Part shown: piece by piece, positions 34,201 through 43,247 of the stretch | Layout: every line of letters starts with the position of its first letter | Numbering within the stretch: position 1 is the stretch's first letter | Assembly (NCBI GenBank): GCA_019359505.1 | Contig: JAHHHD010000038.1 | Span: 1-48,135, forward strand | Direction of reading: 5' to 3' | Source: Drouetiella hepatica Uher 2000/2452 | Lineage (GTDB): Bacteria; Cyanobacteriota; Cyanobacteriia; Elainellales; Elainellaceae | Length of the DNA stretch: 48,135 bases | The notes under the pieces: model-generated | The model's database searches: none | The model's input: only the letters and a program-made list of their open reading frames with translations | What the model was told of the DNA's origin: nothing | Made by a program: the position numbers and the translations under genes

Positions 34201-35381
34201 TCCTCGTAGCGTTCGATCGCCATGAGTGCCTGCCCTAGCCCTGCGTAGAGCTGAGGATTTTTGGGATCTTTCAGCGTTGCCTGACGGTGAGCTTCCACAG
34301 CGTTTTCCCAGTCACCCTGCTGACCTAACGCCTCTCCTAAACCGTGATAGGCATCTGTATTCGCCGCATCAAGATGGACTGCCTGCCGATAGCAAACCAC
34401 AGCCCAATCTGGTTTGCCGGAGCGGCAGAGGCGTTGTCCCAGCTGAATGTAATCCTGGGATGTCGCCCAAGTCGGCTGAAGTTGCAATGCTTGATACCAG
34501 CAGATGGCGGCATTTTCAGACTCACCCATTTGCTGCCATACCTGTGCTAAGTTCCAGTAGGCTCCGGCAAATTGGGGGTCGAGGGCGATCGCCTCCTGGT
34601 AGGCACTGGCCGCCTCAGAGAAGTGCTGCTGCTGAACATACAGACTGCCCAACCGAGCATAGGCTACGGCAGAAGACCGAATGGCGATCGCTTTTTTGTA
34701 CACCTGCTCTGCGGCTTCCAGATTGCCCTGCTCTTGCCATGCCCATCCTGCCGTGATGTAGGCTGATGCCAGCTGTGGTTCTAGAATAGCGATCGCTTGG
34801 CTGCTTGCTGTAGCAGCGGCTATCCAGTCTTGCTGATGACATAGCACTTCACCCTGCTGTAGGTGAAATGCTGCTTCTTCAAACCAGGGCAAATCTTCTT
34901 CCTGAGTCTGCTCGAATTCCTGAGTCTGTTCAAATTCCTGAGAAAAGGCTGGAGGCAGGGCTGCTGGCATAGAATCGTCTTTCGCAGCGAGTTCTGAGAC
35001 AGAATCTGCATTTTCGGCGATCGATAGCTCAATAGCTCTACGATAATAGGCGGCAGATTCTTCCAATTCACCCTGCTGACTGAGGATTTCAGCCAAGTGC
35101 TGGCAGGCTTCCCCTGAAGTTGGCTCAAGATGAACTGCACGGCGATAATAGGCGATCGCTTCCTGAATCTGTCCCTGGCTCAACAAGGCTTGACCTTGAC
35201 TCAGCAACTCTGGTACTCCTAACGTCAACAGCGCCAGAGGCAATACCTCCGCTTTTTTGCTAAGCTCTGGTGCTAACGGTTCTGGCATCATCTGCTCCAA
35301 AGACTGGGGAATCAGATCCGCCTCTTCCGATGAAAAAAGTCGGTGCAGTTTGGGAAAATAGCGCTGGATAGGATTGAGCAT
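31290..35381 (-). CDS. TPR protein fused to two family-2 glycosyltransferase domains and an accessory domain
   Basis: 1363 residues in four parts. Residues about 55-645 are tandem TPR units (A-x-YRRAI-x-L-P repeats), with a short EFEQTQ duplication near 150. A first GT2 domain (about 694-895) has IIMPTYN and LDHDD at 781-785 for UDP-sugar/metal binding. A second GT2 domain (about 964-1185) has IIIPSRN, NNDTE at 1053-1057 and a YNDVDLCLK base region. The last 100 residues (about 1257-1360) are the accessory domain seen also at 30620-31279. Two GT2 sites in one chain suggest a bifunctional polymerase or a disaccharide-adding enzyme. It is last in the minus-strand glycan block. Confidence 0.9.
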   Translation of the reverse strand: MLNPIQRYFPKLHRLFSSEEADLIPQSLEQMMPEPLAPELSKKAEVLPLALLTLGVPELLSQGQALLSQGQIQEAIAYYRRAVHLEPTSGEACQHLAEILSQQGELEESAAYYRRAIELSIAENADSVSELAAKDDSMPAALPPAFSQEFEQTQEFEQTQEEDLPWFEEAAFHLQQGEVLCHQQDWIAAATASSQAIAILEPQLASAYITAGWAWQEQGNLEAAEQVYKKAIAIRSSAVAYARLGSLYVQQQHFSEAASAYQEAIALDPQFAGAYWNLAQVWQQMGESENAAICWYQALQLQPTWATSQDYIQLGQRLCRSGKPDWAVVCYRQAVHLDAANTDAYHGLGEALGQQGDWENAVEAHRQATLKDPKNPQLYAGLGQALMAIERYEEAVLCYQKIIQLAPDQISIQIAGYQGLRDAWVKLGNWIEALPCYQALAGLQPQSSLAQHEWGDALNRLNRWSEAVYAFRQAIALNADFSWSYNNLGDALNRLGEWSEATAVFRQAIALNPSFHWSHYNLGESLAHQHQWDGAIEAYRCALELEPNLSQAQQKLSDALRLRAKQDLTEALDFYRQAIAQNPDEVQNYHKALEIQPDVDLYVGLADALARQERTDGAIVFYQMALQLQPDHSMAIAQLQKVLKRHNRQGTGYQVGLSSPDYLYAYWLEQNAPSQDDLRSMAKSAAALSYRPLISIIMPTYNTPAIFLQEAIESVLSQVYPNWELCIADDASRLPHVAALLRQYAAQDARIKVISRTQNGHISAASNSALTLATGEFIALLDHDDVLTPDALYEMVSLLNQHPEADMIYSDEDKLNEQGERIYPYFKPDWCPDSFLARMYTCHLGVYRRALIDRIGGFRLGYEGSQDYDLVLRLTEQTDKIFHIPKILYHWRMHANSAAGGVEAKPYAYEAAERAIADALTRRNEPGKVVGNARFPGAYTVRYHIGCSGTPDHTPNHPADYPKVSIIIPSRNLGAILDRCLQSIFSKSTYPNYEVIVIDNGSSEREALETIASWQRQRPQQFKSYKFNVPFNFSRINNFAAKKARGSYLLFLNNDTEVIASDWIEAMVEQAQRQSIGAVGGLLLYPDNTVQHAGVLLGIQGIANHGHRHFEAHTPGYFTQIATVNNYSAITAACLMCRREVFEQVGGFDEQLAVAYNDVDLCLKITQKGYRNIYLPHVQLYHHESRSRGYEKTSEKVLRLKQESDLMRKRWGKKVELDPCYSPNLTRETEDYALNIPDCISIGVTQVTKSQEASEWLEGWAIDTPTQGKNYKLGLPIQGWVLGKDFDAVAIEIIHDNQVIQKIPLNVHRPDVQGIYAHHAKAERSGFSRTLNALEVPNEVVLQAVLVNQKRIHLGTINSQILT

Positions 35382-35456
35382 GGTTCAGGTAAATGCAAGA
35401 AACATGAAAGGTATCAGTTGAGGTCAAGAAATTTGAAGACTGGAAAGCAAATCTCT

Positions 35457-37484
35457 CTAAAAGAGAGACATTTGTTCGGCTACTCTATTGTCTTCTGGCA
35501 ACGATTCAAACAGATTAAAAAGACGATCGCTTCTTAATTTTTGGATAATAATTTGATAACCTTGGTGAACGATCGCCACCTGATCTTTAACAGAGCTGAT
35601 GAATGCGTCAATGCCTAATCGCGTATCTTGTCCAGGATAGTTGGGATCAGTCCATTCGTAGTCATCGAAGATCATTACGCCTCCAGCTTTGACTAATTTC
35701 CAGGCGAGCTGTGCATCCATATGAACATGGTTTGCCAGGTGACAGCCATCAATATAAACGATGTCATAGGTTTCGGGAGCAAGAGTCGCCAAAATAGTGT
35801 GGGAGTCTCCTGTCAGTCGGGTGAGGCGATCGCCCGCGCCAGTCTGAGCCACATTAAACTCAAAGATCTCCTGAAAATACTGATCGATGCAGGTCAGGTT
35901 TGACATAGGGTGCGTCAAAACGTGATCGAGCAGCCAGCAAGCCGACATACCCTCGAAACTGCCGATTTCTAACGATTGCACTGGATGACCCGTAAAGGGC
36001 TTTAAGTGGGTTGCCCAAATCGAAATATTGTAGCTAAACCAGTCGTGGGTAAACTCATATTGGCGGGCTGTCCCCTCCCATCCGTTGAGTTGAATTGCCT
36101 TACGGTGCAAAGCAATCGCTTCTTCCACCTCGCCCTGATCTGCCAGCAGATTGCCCAGATGCGTGTATAGCCAGCTTGCCTCCGGCTGCCGCTGAATCTC
36201 CTGCCGATGATTGGCGATCGCGGCATCAATTTGCTGCTTACCCACCACGGAGTGCATTCTTTGCTGCTGCGTTACCTGTGCCGATAGCTGTACTGCCAAA
36301 TCCCAGAAAACGATCGCTCCATCAAATTGTTGAGCCTCTGCCAGGTTACTGGCAACCTGAGCGCAAAATTGAGGATCTTTACCTTGTAAGAGGGACTGAC
36401 AGTACCGTAGCGTCGATTCTAGCCCCCCTGTCTCAGCTTGGTGCCGCAAGACACATCCGAGCTGCCTGTAAACGTCCGCCAAATCTGGCTGGAGCTGAAT
36501 GGCAGATAGAAATGCAGCGATCGCCTCCTGGTGATGGCGCAACGCCGTGCCAAGATGATAGTAAGTCCACGGAGATTCAGGATTGAGCGCGATTCCCTGC
36601 TGCAAGGCAACTGACGCCTCCTGCCAACGTCTTTGCTTAAGCAACACATAGCCTAAATTGTGATGCGCCCACGAGAAGCCAGGGCTGAGTTCAATAGCGC
36701 GGCGACAGGCAATTTCGGCGCGCTGCCACTGGCGCAGTGTGAGTAACGCATTGCCCAAGGCATGATGAAACTCTGCTCTATCGTCGAGTTCGGTCGATCG
36801 CTGATAATGATCCAGGGCTTCCGTCCAGTTGCCTAGATATTCTGCTAGTTTGCCGAGTCCATACCAGGAATCTGCATGATCTGAATTAATTTCTACAGCG
36901 CGCAGAAAAGCGGCTTGGGAGGCTTGCCATTGTTCCTGTTGGCTCAGCGCTACGCCCAAATTATAGTAGGCTTCATAAAAATCGGGACGGAGCTGAATAC
37001 CGCGCCGATAGCAGACGATCGCCTCCTCTAATTTGCCCTGCGCCAATAGCGTATTTCCCAGAACCAGCTGATTTTTGGGATTTGCCCAGCGGGGGTTTAA
37101 CGTCACGGCTTGATAGCGATGCAGGACTTCTTCGGTGCGTTGACCCAATCGCCCGTACAGGCTTGCCAAATGGCGGTGCAAATCTGCACTGGCTGAGTCA
37201 TGACCGGAGTCATTGTCTGAATCGAGCTGCAGTGCTTTTTCGTAAAGGGCGATCGCTTCTTGCCACTGCTGCTGACTGGCATGGAGTTTACCCAAGTCAG
37301 CATAGGCTCTCGCTAGGTTAGGCTGCTGCTGCAAAGCACGGGTATGCCAAGTCACAGCCTCCTGGAAGTTGCCCATTCCCTGTAAGACATTTCCTAATTT
37401 TTGGCAGATCTCAGGGATGCCCGTCCCGCTGGCTAGGGCTTGCTCACAGATTGCGATCGCGTTGCTTAAGTGAGTTGTAACCAT
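35457..37484 (-). CDS. TPR protein fused to a class I SAM methyltransferase
   Basis: 675 residues. About 13 TPR-like units fill residues 1-470. The C-terminal 200 residues form a Methyltransf_24-type domain: SLEIGSFEGMSACWLLD (505-520) is the SAM loop, TCIDQYF (531-537) the ribose-binding acid, DIVYIDGCHLANHVHMDAQLAWKLVKAGGVMIFDDYEW (about 574-611) the strand-4/5 region. Members of this group often methylate sugars or glycan ends. It sits between TPR-GT2 and TPR-GT61 genes, with intergenic gaps of about 75 to 90 nt. The three probably act on the same surface glycan. The target is inferred. Confidence 0.88.
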   Translation of the reverse strand: MVTTHLSNAIAICEQALASGTGIPEICQKLGNVLQGMGNFQEAVTWHTRALQQQPNLARAYADLGKLHASQQQWQEAIALYEKALQLDSDNDSGHDSASADLHRHLASLYGRLGQRTEEVLHRYQAVTLNPRWANPKNQLVLGNTLLAQGKLEEAIVCYRRGIQLRPDFYEAYYNLGVALSQQEQWQASQAAFLRAVEINSDHADSWYGLGKLAEYLGNWTEALDHYQRSTELDDRAEFHHALGNALLTLRQWQRAEIACRRAIELSPGFSWAHHNLGYVLLKQRRWQEASVALQQGIALNPESPWTYYHLGTALRHHQEAIAAFLSAIQLQPDLADVYRQLGCVLRHQAETGGLESTLRYCQSLLQGKDPQFCAQVASNLAEAQQFDGAIVFWDLAVQLSAQVTQQQRMHSVVGKQQIDAAIANHRQEIQRQPEASWLYTHLGNLLADQGEVEEAIALHRKAIQLNGWEGTARQYEFTHDWFSYNISIWATHLKPFTGHPVQSLEIGSFEGMSACWLLDHVLTHPMSNLTCIDQYFQEIFEFNVAQTGAGDRLTRLTGDSHTILATLAPETYDIVYIDGCHLANHVHMDAQLAWKLVKAGGVMIFDDYEWTDPNYPGQDTRLGIDAFISSVKDQVAIVHQGYQIIIQKLRSDRLFNLFESLPEDNRVAEQMSLF

Positions 37485-37575
37485 AAGTCACTCAGAATTC
37501 ATCATTCGGGCGTAGGCAACAGGCTGTAGACTAACTTATTTTTCGAGGGTTGGCATATTTTAAGACAAGTTTAAT

Positions 37576-39879
37576 TCAGGACAAGTTTAATTGCCGCAGG
37601 AGTATTTTAAGTGCTGCTAGGTCAACCCAAATATCTTCCGTTAGCGGACTGGGATACATGAGTTGCCGAATGGGATAGCAAGCTACTCCCGGAGCCGCTA
37701 AGAGATAGTGATGTAGCTTAAGGCGATCGCTAATGACCCAGTAATAGTGCCGAATATAGCTCGGCGCAACCAGCTCAACGATCGTTGTGCCAGGAGAACA
37801 GAACAGCATATTGGTCAAACCGCCGCCGTGCGGGGCAATAATCACCTCGGCTTGGGCAAATAGAGCAACCTGCTCGGCAAAGCTGAAGGTTTCTAGCGTC
37901 ACTGATACGAACCCCAGATGCGACAGCTGCTGCATGACCGCAGTTTCATTAAGCACACGCCGATGATTTGCCTGGGCACGACTAATGTAAATGCGTTTGG
38001 GTAAAGCCGTTTTGGCGGCAGCGATCGGCAAAAATTCTCGCCGTAGAAACTCCAGCGCCCAAGGCTCAATCCAGCCCAAATGCCCCGTGAATGAAGGCGC
38101 AATTAACAGATCTGTCTGAATGTAGGAATGATGATCGCTTGCCAAGATCTTGTCTAGCGGAATGCCCAGCGTCTCTAAGGTCTGCTGCTGAAACGGCTGG
38201 ATCGCACTGTTAATCCAGAATTTGTCGATCGCCTCCCACTCTATGCCGCTTTGCCGCAGCAATTCCAGACGAGGCAAGATGTCTACCATCCAGTGGAAGT
38301 AGTTGTGTCCTGATAATCCTGCTAGGGCGGCGACTCTGCCTGGAATCTGCTCTAGGGGGGCTAGTTCTGCACTAAAAATGTGATGGCTGGCTGGGTTGAA
38401 GCTTTGGCATCCCGGCAGTCTACCAGGATAATTCTGAGATAGATCAGAGAGCAGCTTGTGATCGGGGGTGAGAATGGCGATCGCATTACAAATTTTCCAG
38501 GAATTCTGCTGTGGCATTGCCCAAGCTTTACCGCTAGCAATGATTGCTGTAAATAAGGGTAATGTCACATTAGTAGATGCTATTGGGGCACCACAAGTAT
38601 GAATACCATTTCCTAAGTGAGTCAGATGAAAGCGATCGAAAATGCGTTTGAGACAGGGAGCGCAATTGAGTCCGGCGCAGGAGGATGGAGCGGGTGCGGG
38701 GAGGAGCGGTTGTGGAGTAGAGAGGGATATGTAGCGATTGCCTGAGTGTGAATTAGAATTAAACCAGTCTTGAGTCGTAGGGATAACATCTGTGGGGTGA
38801 TCGCTGGAATAGGTCAGGGTATTAGACGAGGAACAATGGGTCTCATGCAACTGATGTGGATCAAGATCTAGGACAAACTGATGAACCAGCAGAGCCGCGC
38901 TAAATCGCTCCTGTTTGATTAAGCATTCTGCCAGCTTTAGACACAGTTCCTGACGTAATTCTGAGGAGATGGACTGAAGCTTTAGCGCCTGCTGATAGAA
39001 TGCTTCAGCCTGTCGATATTGCGCTGTACCGCCGTAGGCAGCTAACGTATTGCCCAAGTGAAAATAGGTTTTAGCAAGGGATGCTTGAATCGAAGGACGA
39101 TCGGGTAAGCTTGCTGACTCTGCTTGAAGCAACGCCTGAAGAAAATGAGCGCAATTTCTTCGGGCTTGGCTGAGTTCATCTAACCCTTGGAGCTGAATCG
39201 CCCAATTGCAGTAGGCTTTCACCAAGGCTGTATCTGGGGCGATCGCCCGTCGCCACCACTCCAATCCTCGATCCCACTGGTTCAACGCTATCCAGGACAG
39301 ACTGCCATCGCTAAAAGCCATTGCGGCCAGAACATGATCTGGAGCATCACTTTGTTGGTCACTCAGTTCGATGGCTTGCTGAAAGGAGGCGATCGCCCCC
39401 TCATGCTGCGCTTGAGCTTGCAGCGCTCTACCCAAGTTGCAATGGGCCAAGATCAGATCAGGCTGAAGCTCGATCGCTCGACGGTAGGAAGCAATGGCGG
39501 CAGCAGGATTCTGCTCAAACAAAACCTGTCCAAGATTATTGTGTAAAATCGCCCAGTCAGGCTGAAGCGCAATAGCCTGCTGATACGTTGAAATGGCTTC
39601 ATCCCGGCGATCGAGCTTTGCAAGAGAGCAGCCTAGATTGTTGTACGCCTTGATGGAGCTGGGATCAAGTGCGATCGCCTGGTGGTAATGATGAATAGCT
39701 GCAATCTGCTGACCCTGCTCATCCCGCACGACTCCCAAGCTGTGATGGGCGCTAACGTAGCGTGGCGCGATCGCTAAGACCTTTTCATAACATTGTGCTG
39801 CGCCTGCAAGATTACCTTGCTGGTGCAGCACATGACCCAAGTTATAGTGCAATTCGTGGAGGCTTAGCTGCACGGACAA
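37576..39879 (-). CDS. TPR protein fused to a GT61/DUF563 glycosyltransferase
   Basis: 767 residues. The first 340 are TPR repeats (HYNLGHVLHQQGNL and similar). The C-terminal 260 residues form a GT61-type domain: HNYFHWMVDILPRLELL (525-541), RIYISRA (629-635), the HGGGLTNMLFC-PGT-x-VE motif (684-702) and YYWVI near 712. This family transfers xylose, GlcNAc or related sugars. Between the two parts lies a Ser/Pro-rich linker followed by a cysteine cluster, C-x4-C-x2-C at 401, 406 and 409, with another Cys near 429. That suggests a small metal or disulfide element. A palindrome separates it from the RTX gene upstream. Confidence 0.87.
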   Translation of the reverse strand: MSVQLSLHELHYNLGHVLHQQGNLAGAAQCYEKVLAIAPRYVSAHHSLGVVRDEQGQQIAAIHHYHQAIALDPSSIKAYNNLGCSLAKLDRRDEAISTYQQAIALQPDWAILHNNLGQVLFEQNPAAAIASYRRAIELQPDLILAHCNLGRALQAQAQHEGAIASFQQAIELSDQQSDAPDHVLAAMAFSDGSLSWIALNQWDRGLEWWRRAIAPDTALVKAYCNWAIQLQGLDELSQARRNCAHFLQALLQAESASLPDRPSIQASLAKTYFHLGNTLAAYGGTAQYRQAEAFYQQALKLQSISSELRQELCLKLAECLIKQERFSAALLVHQFVLDLDPHQLHETHCSSSNTLTYSSDHPTDVIPTTQDWFNSNSHSGNRYISLSTPQPLLPAPAPSSCAGLNCAPCLKRIFDRFHLTHLGNGIHTCGAPIASTNVTLPLFTAIIASGKAWAMPQQNSWKICNAIAILTPDHKLLSDLSQNYPGRLPGCQSFNPASHHIFSAELAPLEQIPGRVAALAGLSGHNYFHWMVDILPRLELLRQSGIEWEAIDKFWINSAIQPFQQQTLETLGIPLDKILASDHHSYIQTDLLIAPSFTGHLGWIEPWALEFLRREFLPIAAAKTALPKRIYISRAQANHRRVLNETAVMQQLSHLGFVSVTLETFSFAEQVALFAQAEVIIAPHGGGLTNMLFCSPGTTIVELVAPSYIRHYYWVISDRLKLHHYLLAAPGVACYPIRQLMYPSPLTEDIWVDLAALKILLRQLNLS

Positions 39880-39908
39880 TCAACAGAGTTTAATTTAGCC
39901 TTTTTGTT

Positions 39909-39951
39909 TATTTGTTTGAGGGACTCGCTGGGGGAGCCTCTCAAACAAATA
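39909..39951. terminator. Palindrome between the RTX and TPR-GT61 genes
   Basis: ATTTGTTTGAG (39910-39920) pairs with CTCAAACAAAT (39940-39950). The inner part GGACTC/GGAGCC pairs imperfectly. It lies 6 nt beyond the stop of the minus-strand RTX gene and probably separates its transcript from the glycan genes. Confidence 0.6.
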
Positions 39952-39956
39952 GCTAA

Positions 39957-40886
39957 TTAGAAAATCAGGAAATTACTTGCAGAGACATTGGGTCTGCTAT
40001 TGAGCTGGAGAAGTGGAACGCTTGCCGCACCCTCGCGCGCAGGATTGTAATACAGAATACCAGTGTCCCTGTCGTAGACCAGTCTTGCATCTGAACTAGA
40101 TGAACCAATCCCATTGATAGTCTGAAAATCAGATGCGCTGAGTCTACCAGCTCTCAATCCCGAACTTGGCAGCAGTTTCCTACTAATCTCAATTACATCT
40201 CCTCTAGGAGAAAAATCCGTGATTTGATTGAGCTGATTTCTATTGCCTACTGTTGCATCGGACTCAAAGCGGAAGCGATCGTTTCCTGGCCCACCGACGA
40301 GAGTATTGCGCCCTGCTCCCGGAAGCAAAACATCATTGCCGCCCCCCCCGCTGACAGAATCGTTGCCATTGCCACCCCTCAGGGTGTCATTTCCTAGCCC
40401 GCCTTGAAGAGCGTCGTTGCCATCGCCACCCAGCAAAACATCATTGCTGTCAGCCCCATCTAGCGTGTCGTTACCTGCCCCACCTGCGAGAGTGTCAATC
40501 CCTGCACCTCCGGATACAGAGTCAACCCCTGCACCACTATACAGGACATCATTTCCGATTCCACCTAGCACAGTGTCGTTGCCTACTCCACCGTCAACAG
40601 TGTCGTTGCCTCCACCACTATCTAGGGTATCGTTGCCAATTCCGCCAAACAAAGTGTCGGCGCCTGCACCTGTAACAACTGAATTATCACCTGCGCCTGT
40701 CTGGATTCTGTAGGGAACCGCTGTGGAAGCAGAGGTCACTCTGAAGGAGTTTCTCCCAGCGCCTCCAGTCACAATTACGGGCGTAGTAGCAGAGTCCTGA
40801 CTCAATCTCGCAGGCTGCTCGTTGATGACCCGTAAACCAAACTGCGTCGTGCCTTGAGAACTCGGCTGAATAAGAACTTCTGACAT
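39957..40886 (-). CDS. RTX-type calcium-binding repeat protein
   Basis: 309 residues, acidic and Gly/Asp/Asn-rich. Residues about 64-207 hold 16 consecutive nonapeptides of the GGxGNDTLx type, the hemolysin-type calcium-binding beta-roll. A C-terminal region ([32 protein letters not shown]) follows, of the kind next to type I secretion signals. There is no N-terminal signal peptide and no toxin or enzyme domain, so it is more likely a structural or S-layer-like surface protein. GGAG precedes the ATG. No type I secretion genes are in the window. Its position upstream of the glycan genes suggests surface biology. Confidence 0.88.
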   Translation of the reverse strand: MSEVLIQPSSQGTTQFGLRVINEQPARLSQDSATTPVIVTGGAGRNSFRVTSASTAVPYRIQTGAGDNSVVTGAGADTLFGGIGNDTLDSGGGNDTVDGGVGNDTVLGGIGNDVLYSGAGVDSVSGGAGIDTLAGGAGNDTLDGADSNDVLLGGDGNDALQGGLGNDTLRGGNGNDSVSGGGGNDVLLPGAGRNTLVGGPGNDRFRFESDATVGNRNQLNQITDFSPRGDVIEISRKLLPSSGLRAGRLSASDFQTINGIGSSSSDARLVYDRDTGILYYNPAREGAASVPLLQLNSRPNVSASNFLIF

Positions 40887-41327
40887 TAATCACTCCTGCT
40901 AAGGCTCAACTTTAGGGTGCCACTGTGACGCAAAGCGCTGTGACACGGTTTCAAGGTGAGGGTAATTGACCTCTGATTACTCTGAGTATGCTGCTTAACT
41001 TTTTTAGGACTGCGATCGCTGAACAAGCGCGTCTTTAGCTAAGCCTAATTGGACTGAACATGACTCAACATTGACTGGTATGGATGTGACCAGTAGACGA
41101 AGATTGAATGAGCAATGCCCTGCCGACAATCCTTACGTGCTAGTGATCTTGGATAATATTAGAAGGCTGACCTGCTCGAATTAAGGTTCATAGTCCAAAT
41201 TGCTTCCAAGTGTAACAGGTTTTTGAGAATTGGATGCAAAACATTTTTTACATTGAGGACAGAGCTGCACATCTACTAAGGGATAGCGATCGATCGCCAC
41301 AACTTACGCCTGTAAGAATGACAAAGG
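40887..41327. other. Intergenic region, no gene seen
   Basis: About 440 nt between the RTX start and the folB stop. I find no ORF with protein-like content, no strong palindrome and no RNA gene. It must contain the RTX promoter. Confidence 0.4.
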
Positions 41328-41744
41328 CTAATGTTGATCTGACTGTACGCCCATAGTAAAAGATGTGTCTTGGAATACCCGCGTAATTTCGACGGACACC
41401 TTGCCACTAAAGTCCGGAATCGGCGGATTGACTTTAGTTAACCGCACCCGCACCTGCTTGACGCTGCCAGAGGCGAGAACAGTTTGAGCGATCGTTTCCA
41501 CGAGCTTCTCAATCAGACGAAATCGCGCCGTCCGAACCAATTCTTGGATAGATTTGACATCTGCTCGATAATCATAAGTGTCTTCGATGCGATCGCTCTT
41601 TCCCGGTTCTGTAATATCTACCCAAAGCGTTAAATCTACTTCAAACCATTGACCTAAACTCTGCTCTTCAGGGAACAGACCTGTATAGCCATAGGCACGA
41701 ATGCCCGTAAGCTGAATTGTATCTAGTGAACCTATGTCTTTCAT
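41328..41744 (-). CDS. folB: Dihydroneopterin aldolase
   Basis: 138 residues, a folate pathway enzyme that cleaves 7,8-dihydroneopterin to 6-hydroxymethyl-dihydropterin. The family pattern is clear: [33 protein letters not shown] at the start, [33 protein letters not shown] with the catalytic region Lys, and [23 protein letters not shown] at the end. The ATG overlaps the TGA of the upstream proA gene (ATGA), indicating translational coupling. Confidence 0.93.
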   Translation of the reverse strand: MKDIGSLDTIQLTGIRAYGYTGLFPEEQSLGQWFEVDLTLWVDITEPGKSDRIEDTYDYRADVKSIQELVRTARFRLIEKLVETIAQTVLASGSVKQVRVRLTKVNPPIPDFSGKVSVEITRVFQDTSFTMGVQSDQH

Positions 41745-43042
41745 AAATCTCGGTGAGTGAAGGGTTTAGCATTCGCGCCGCTGTAGGTTGCAGCAATATG
41801 ACCGTCTCCAGCCACTTGATATTTGTAGGTGATTAAACCCTCTAAACCCACAGGTCCCCTAGGCGGCATTTTTTGGGTGCTAATGCCCACTTCTGCCCCA
41901 AAGCCGTAGCGAAAGCCATCTGCAAATCGAGTGGAGCAATTGTGAAACACCCCGGCGGCATCCACTTGGGACATAAATTCTGCGGCGGCTTGGCAGTCTT
42001 CGGTCACGATCGCCTCCGTGTGGCGAGAGCCGTAGGTGTTGATGTGGGCGATCGCCTCCGTCAGCGAATCCACGACTTTAATGGACAGCACTAAATCGCT
42101 GTACTCCGTTGCCCAGTCTGCCTCAGTCGCGGCTGGAATGGAGTCGGGCACCAGCTCACGGGTGCGATCGTCTCCTCGTAGCTCTACCCCGTGAGATTGC
42201 AGGGCGGCAGCTAGCTTAGGGATTTGAGATGCAAAGTCTTGATGCACCAGCAGCGTTTCGATAGCGTTGCAAGCAGAGGGATACTGTGCCTTGGCATCAA
42301 CGGCGATCGCGATCGCCTTGTCCAGATCAGCAGCTTTGTCAATGTAGAGGTGACAAATGCCGTCCGCATGACCTAACACCGGAATGCGCGTGTGATCTTG
42401 GACAAAGCGAACGAAGGCATTAGAGCCTCTAGGAATAATCAAATCTACTTCTTTATCTAGCTGTAGGAGGGCGATCGTTTCTTCGCGAGTGGTCAGGAGG
42501 CGCACGGTAGCTGGATCAATGTCTGCCTGAGCAAGTCCCTGATGAATGGCATGGGTCAAGGCTTCGCAGGAGCGGATGGCTTCCCTGCCGCCCTTGAGAA
42601 TCACGCCATTCCCAGACTTGATTGCCAGTGTCGCAATTTGCACCAGCGCATCGGGACGAGATTCAAAAATTACGCCCAAAACGCCTAGCGGACAGGTGAT
42701 TCTCTGCATGATTAGCCCTGTATCTAGCTCTCGATGGAGCTGGATCACGCCGATCGGGTCAGGCAGTCTGCCCAGATCTCGCACCCCGGCGATCGCTCCT
42801 TTTAGCTTCCCTGCATCTAGCTTTAACCTCTCATAAAGCGGCTTCGCTAATCCTTCAGAAACCGCAGTTTCGCAGTCGAGTTGATTAGCCGTCAGAATCT
42901 CTGAGGCATGGGCTTCCAGAGCAAGAGCAATTGCCTCGATCGCGCCATTGCGAACTTCGGTAGGCAAAACAGCCAACTGACGAGCGGCTTCGCGGGTCTG
43001 GTGCGCCAACGTGGCAAGAGGTGAAAGCAGGGGAGTTGTCAT
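41741..43042 (-). CDS. proA: Gamma-glutamyl phosphate reductase
   Basis: About 433 residues. The second enzyme of proline synthesis, reducing gamma-glutamyl phosphate to glutamate semialdehyde with NADPH. It has the ALDH fold, with the NADP region [29 protein letters not shown], the catalytic Cys in [16 protein letters not shown], and [37 protein letters not shown], the family signature. The frame extends 15 codons further upstream. ATG 43042 is preferred because proA proteins start with a short leader before [19 protein letters not shown]. Confidence 0.95.
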   Translation of the reverse strand: MTTPLLSPLATLAHQTREAARQLAVLPTEVRNGAIEAIALALEAHASEILTANQLDCETAVSEGLAKPLYERLKLDAGKLKGAIAGVRDLGRLPDPIGVIQLHRELDTGLIMQRITCPLGVLGVIFESRPDALVQIATLAIKSGNGVILKGGREAIRSCEALTHAIHQGLAQADIDPATVRLLTTREETIALLQLDKEVDLIIPRGSNAFVRFVQDHTRIPVLGHADGICHLYIDKAADLDKAIAIAVDAKAQYPSACNAIETLLVHQDFASQIPKLAAALQSHGVELRGDDRTRELVPDSIPAATEADWATEYSDLVLSIKVVDSLTEAIAHINTYGSRHTEAIVTEDCQAAAEFMSQVDAAGVFHNCSTRFADGFRYGFGAEVGISTQKMPPRGPVGLEGLITYKYQVAGDGHIAATYSGANAKPFTHRDL

Positions 43043-43247
43043 GGCAGGAATACAAAATACGGATGCAAGGAGGGTAGACACTCTCATCCTAAGCTCTCAC
43101 GAATCGTGCTGCCGCGCTACGCTGATTGCCCAAGTCACCCGCTGCTTGGTCCGCTCGGCAATCAGTTTCGTTCTGCTTGCATAATGCTGAGAAGGACGAT
43201 CGAGCGTAATGATTTTCAATCAACTGAACATGATGTCTAGACTGACT

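Noticed and set aside
39909-39951. Classic intrinsic terminator with a T-tract after the RTX gene
   Set aside because: A stem is present, but the minus strand has no T-run after it. It is kept only as a palindrome with probable terminator function.
40417-40713. Plus-strand frame opposite the RTX repeats (Pro/Ser-rich)
   Set aside because: It is a shadow of the GGxGxD codon repeats, with no ribosome-binding site and purely periodic composition.
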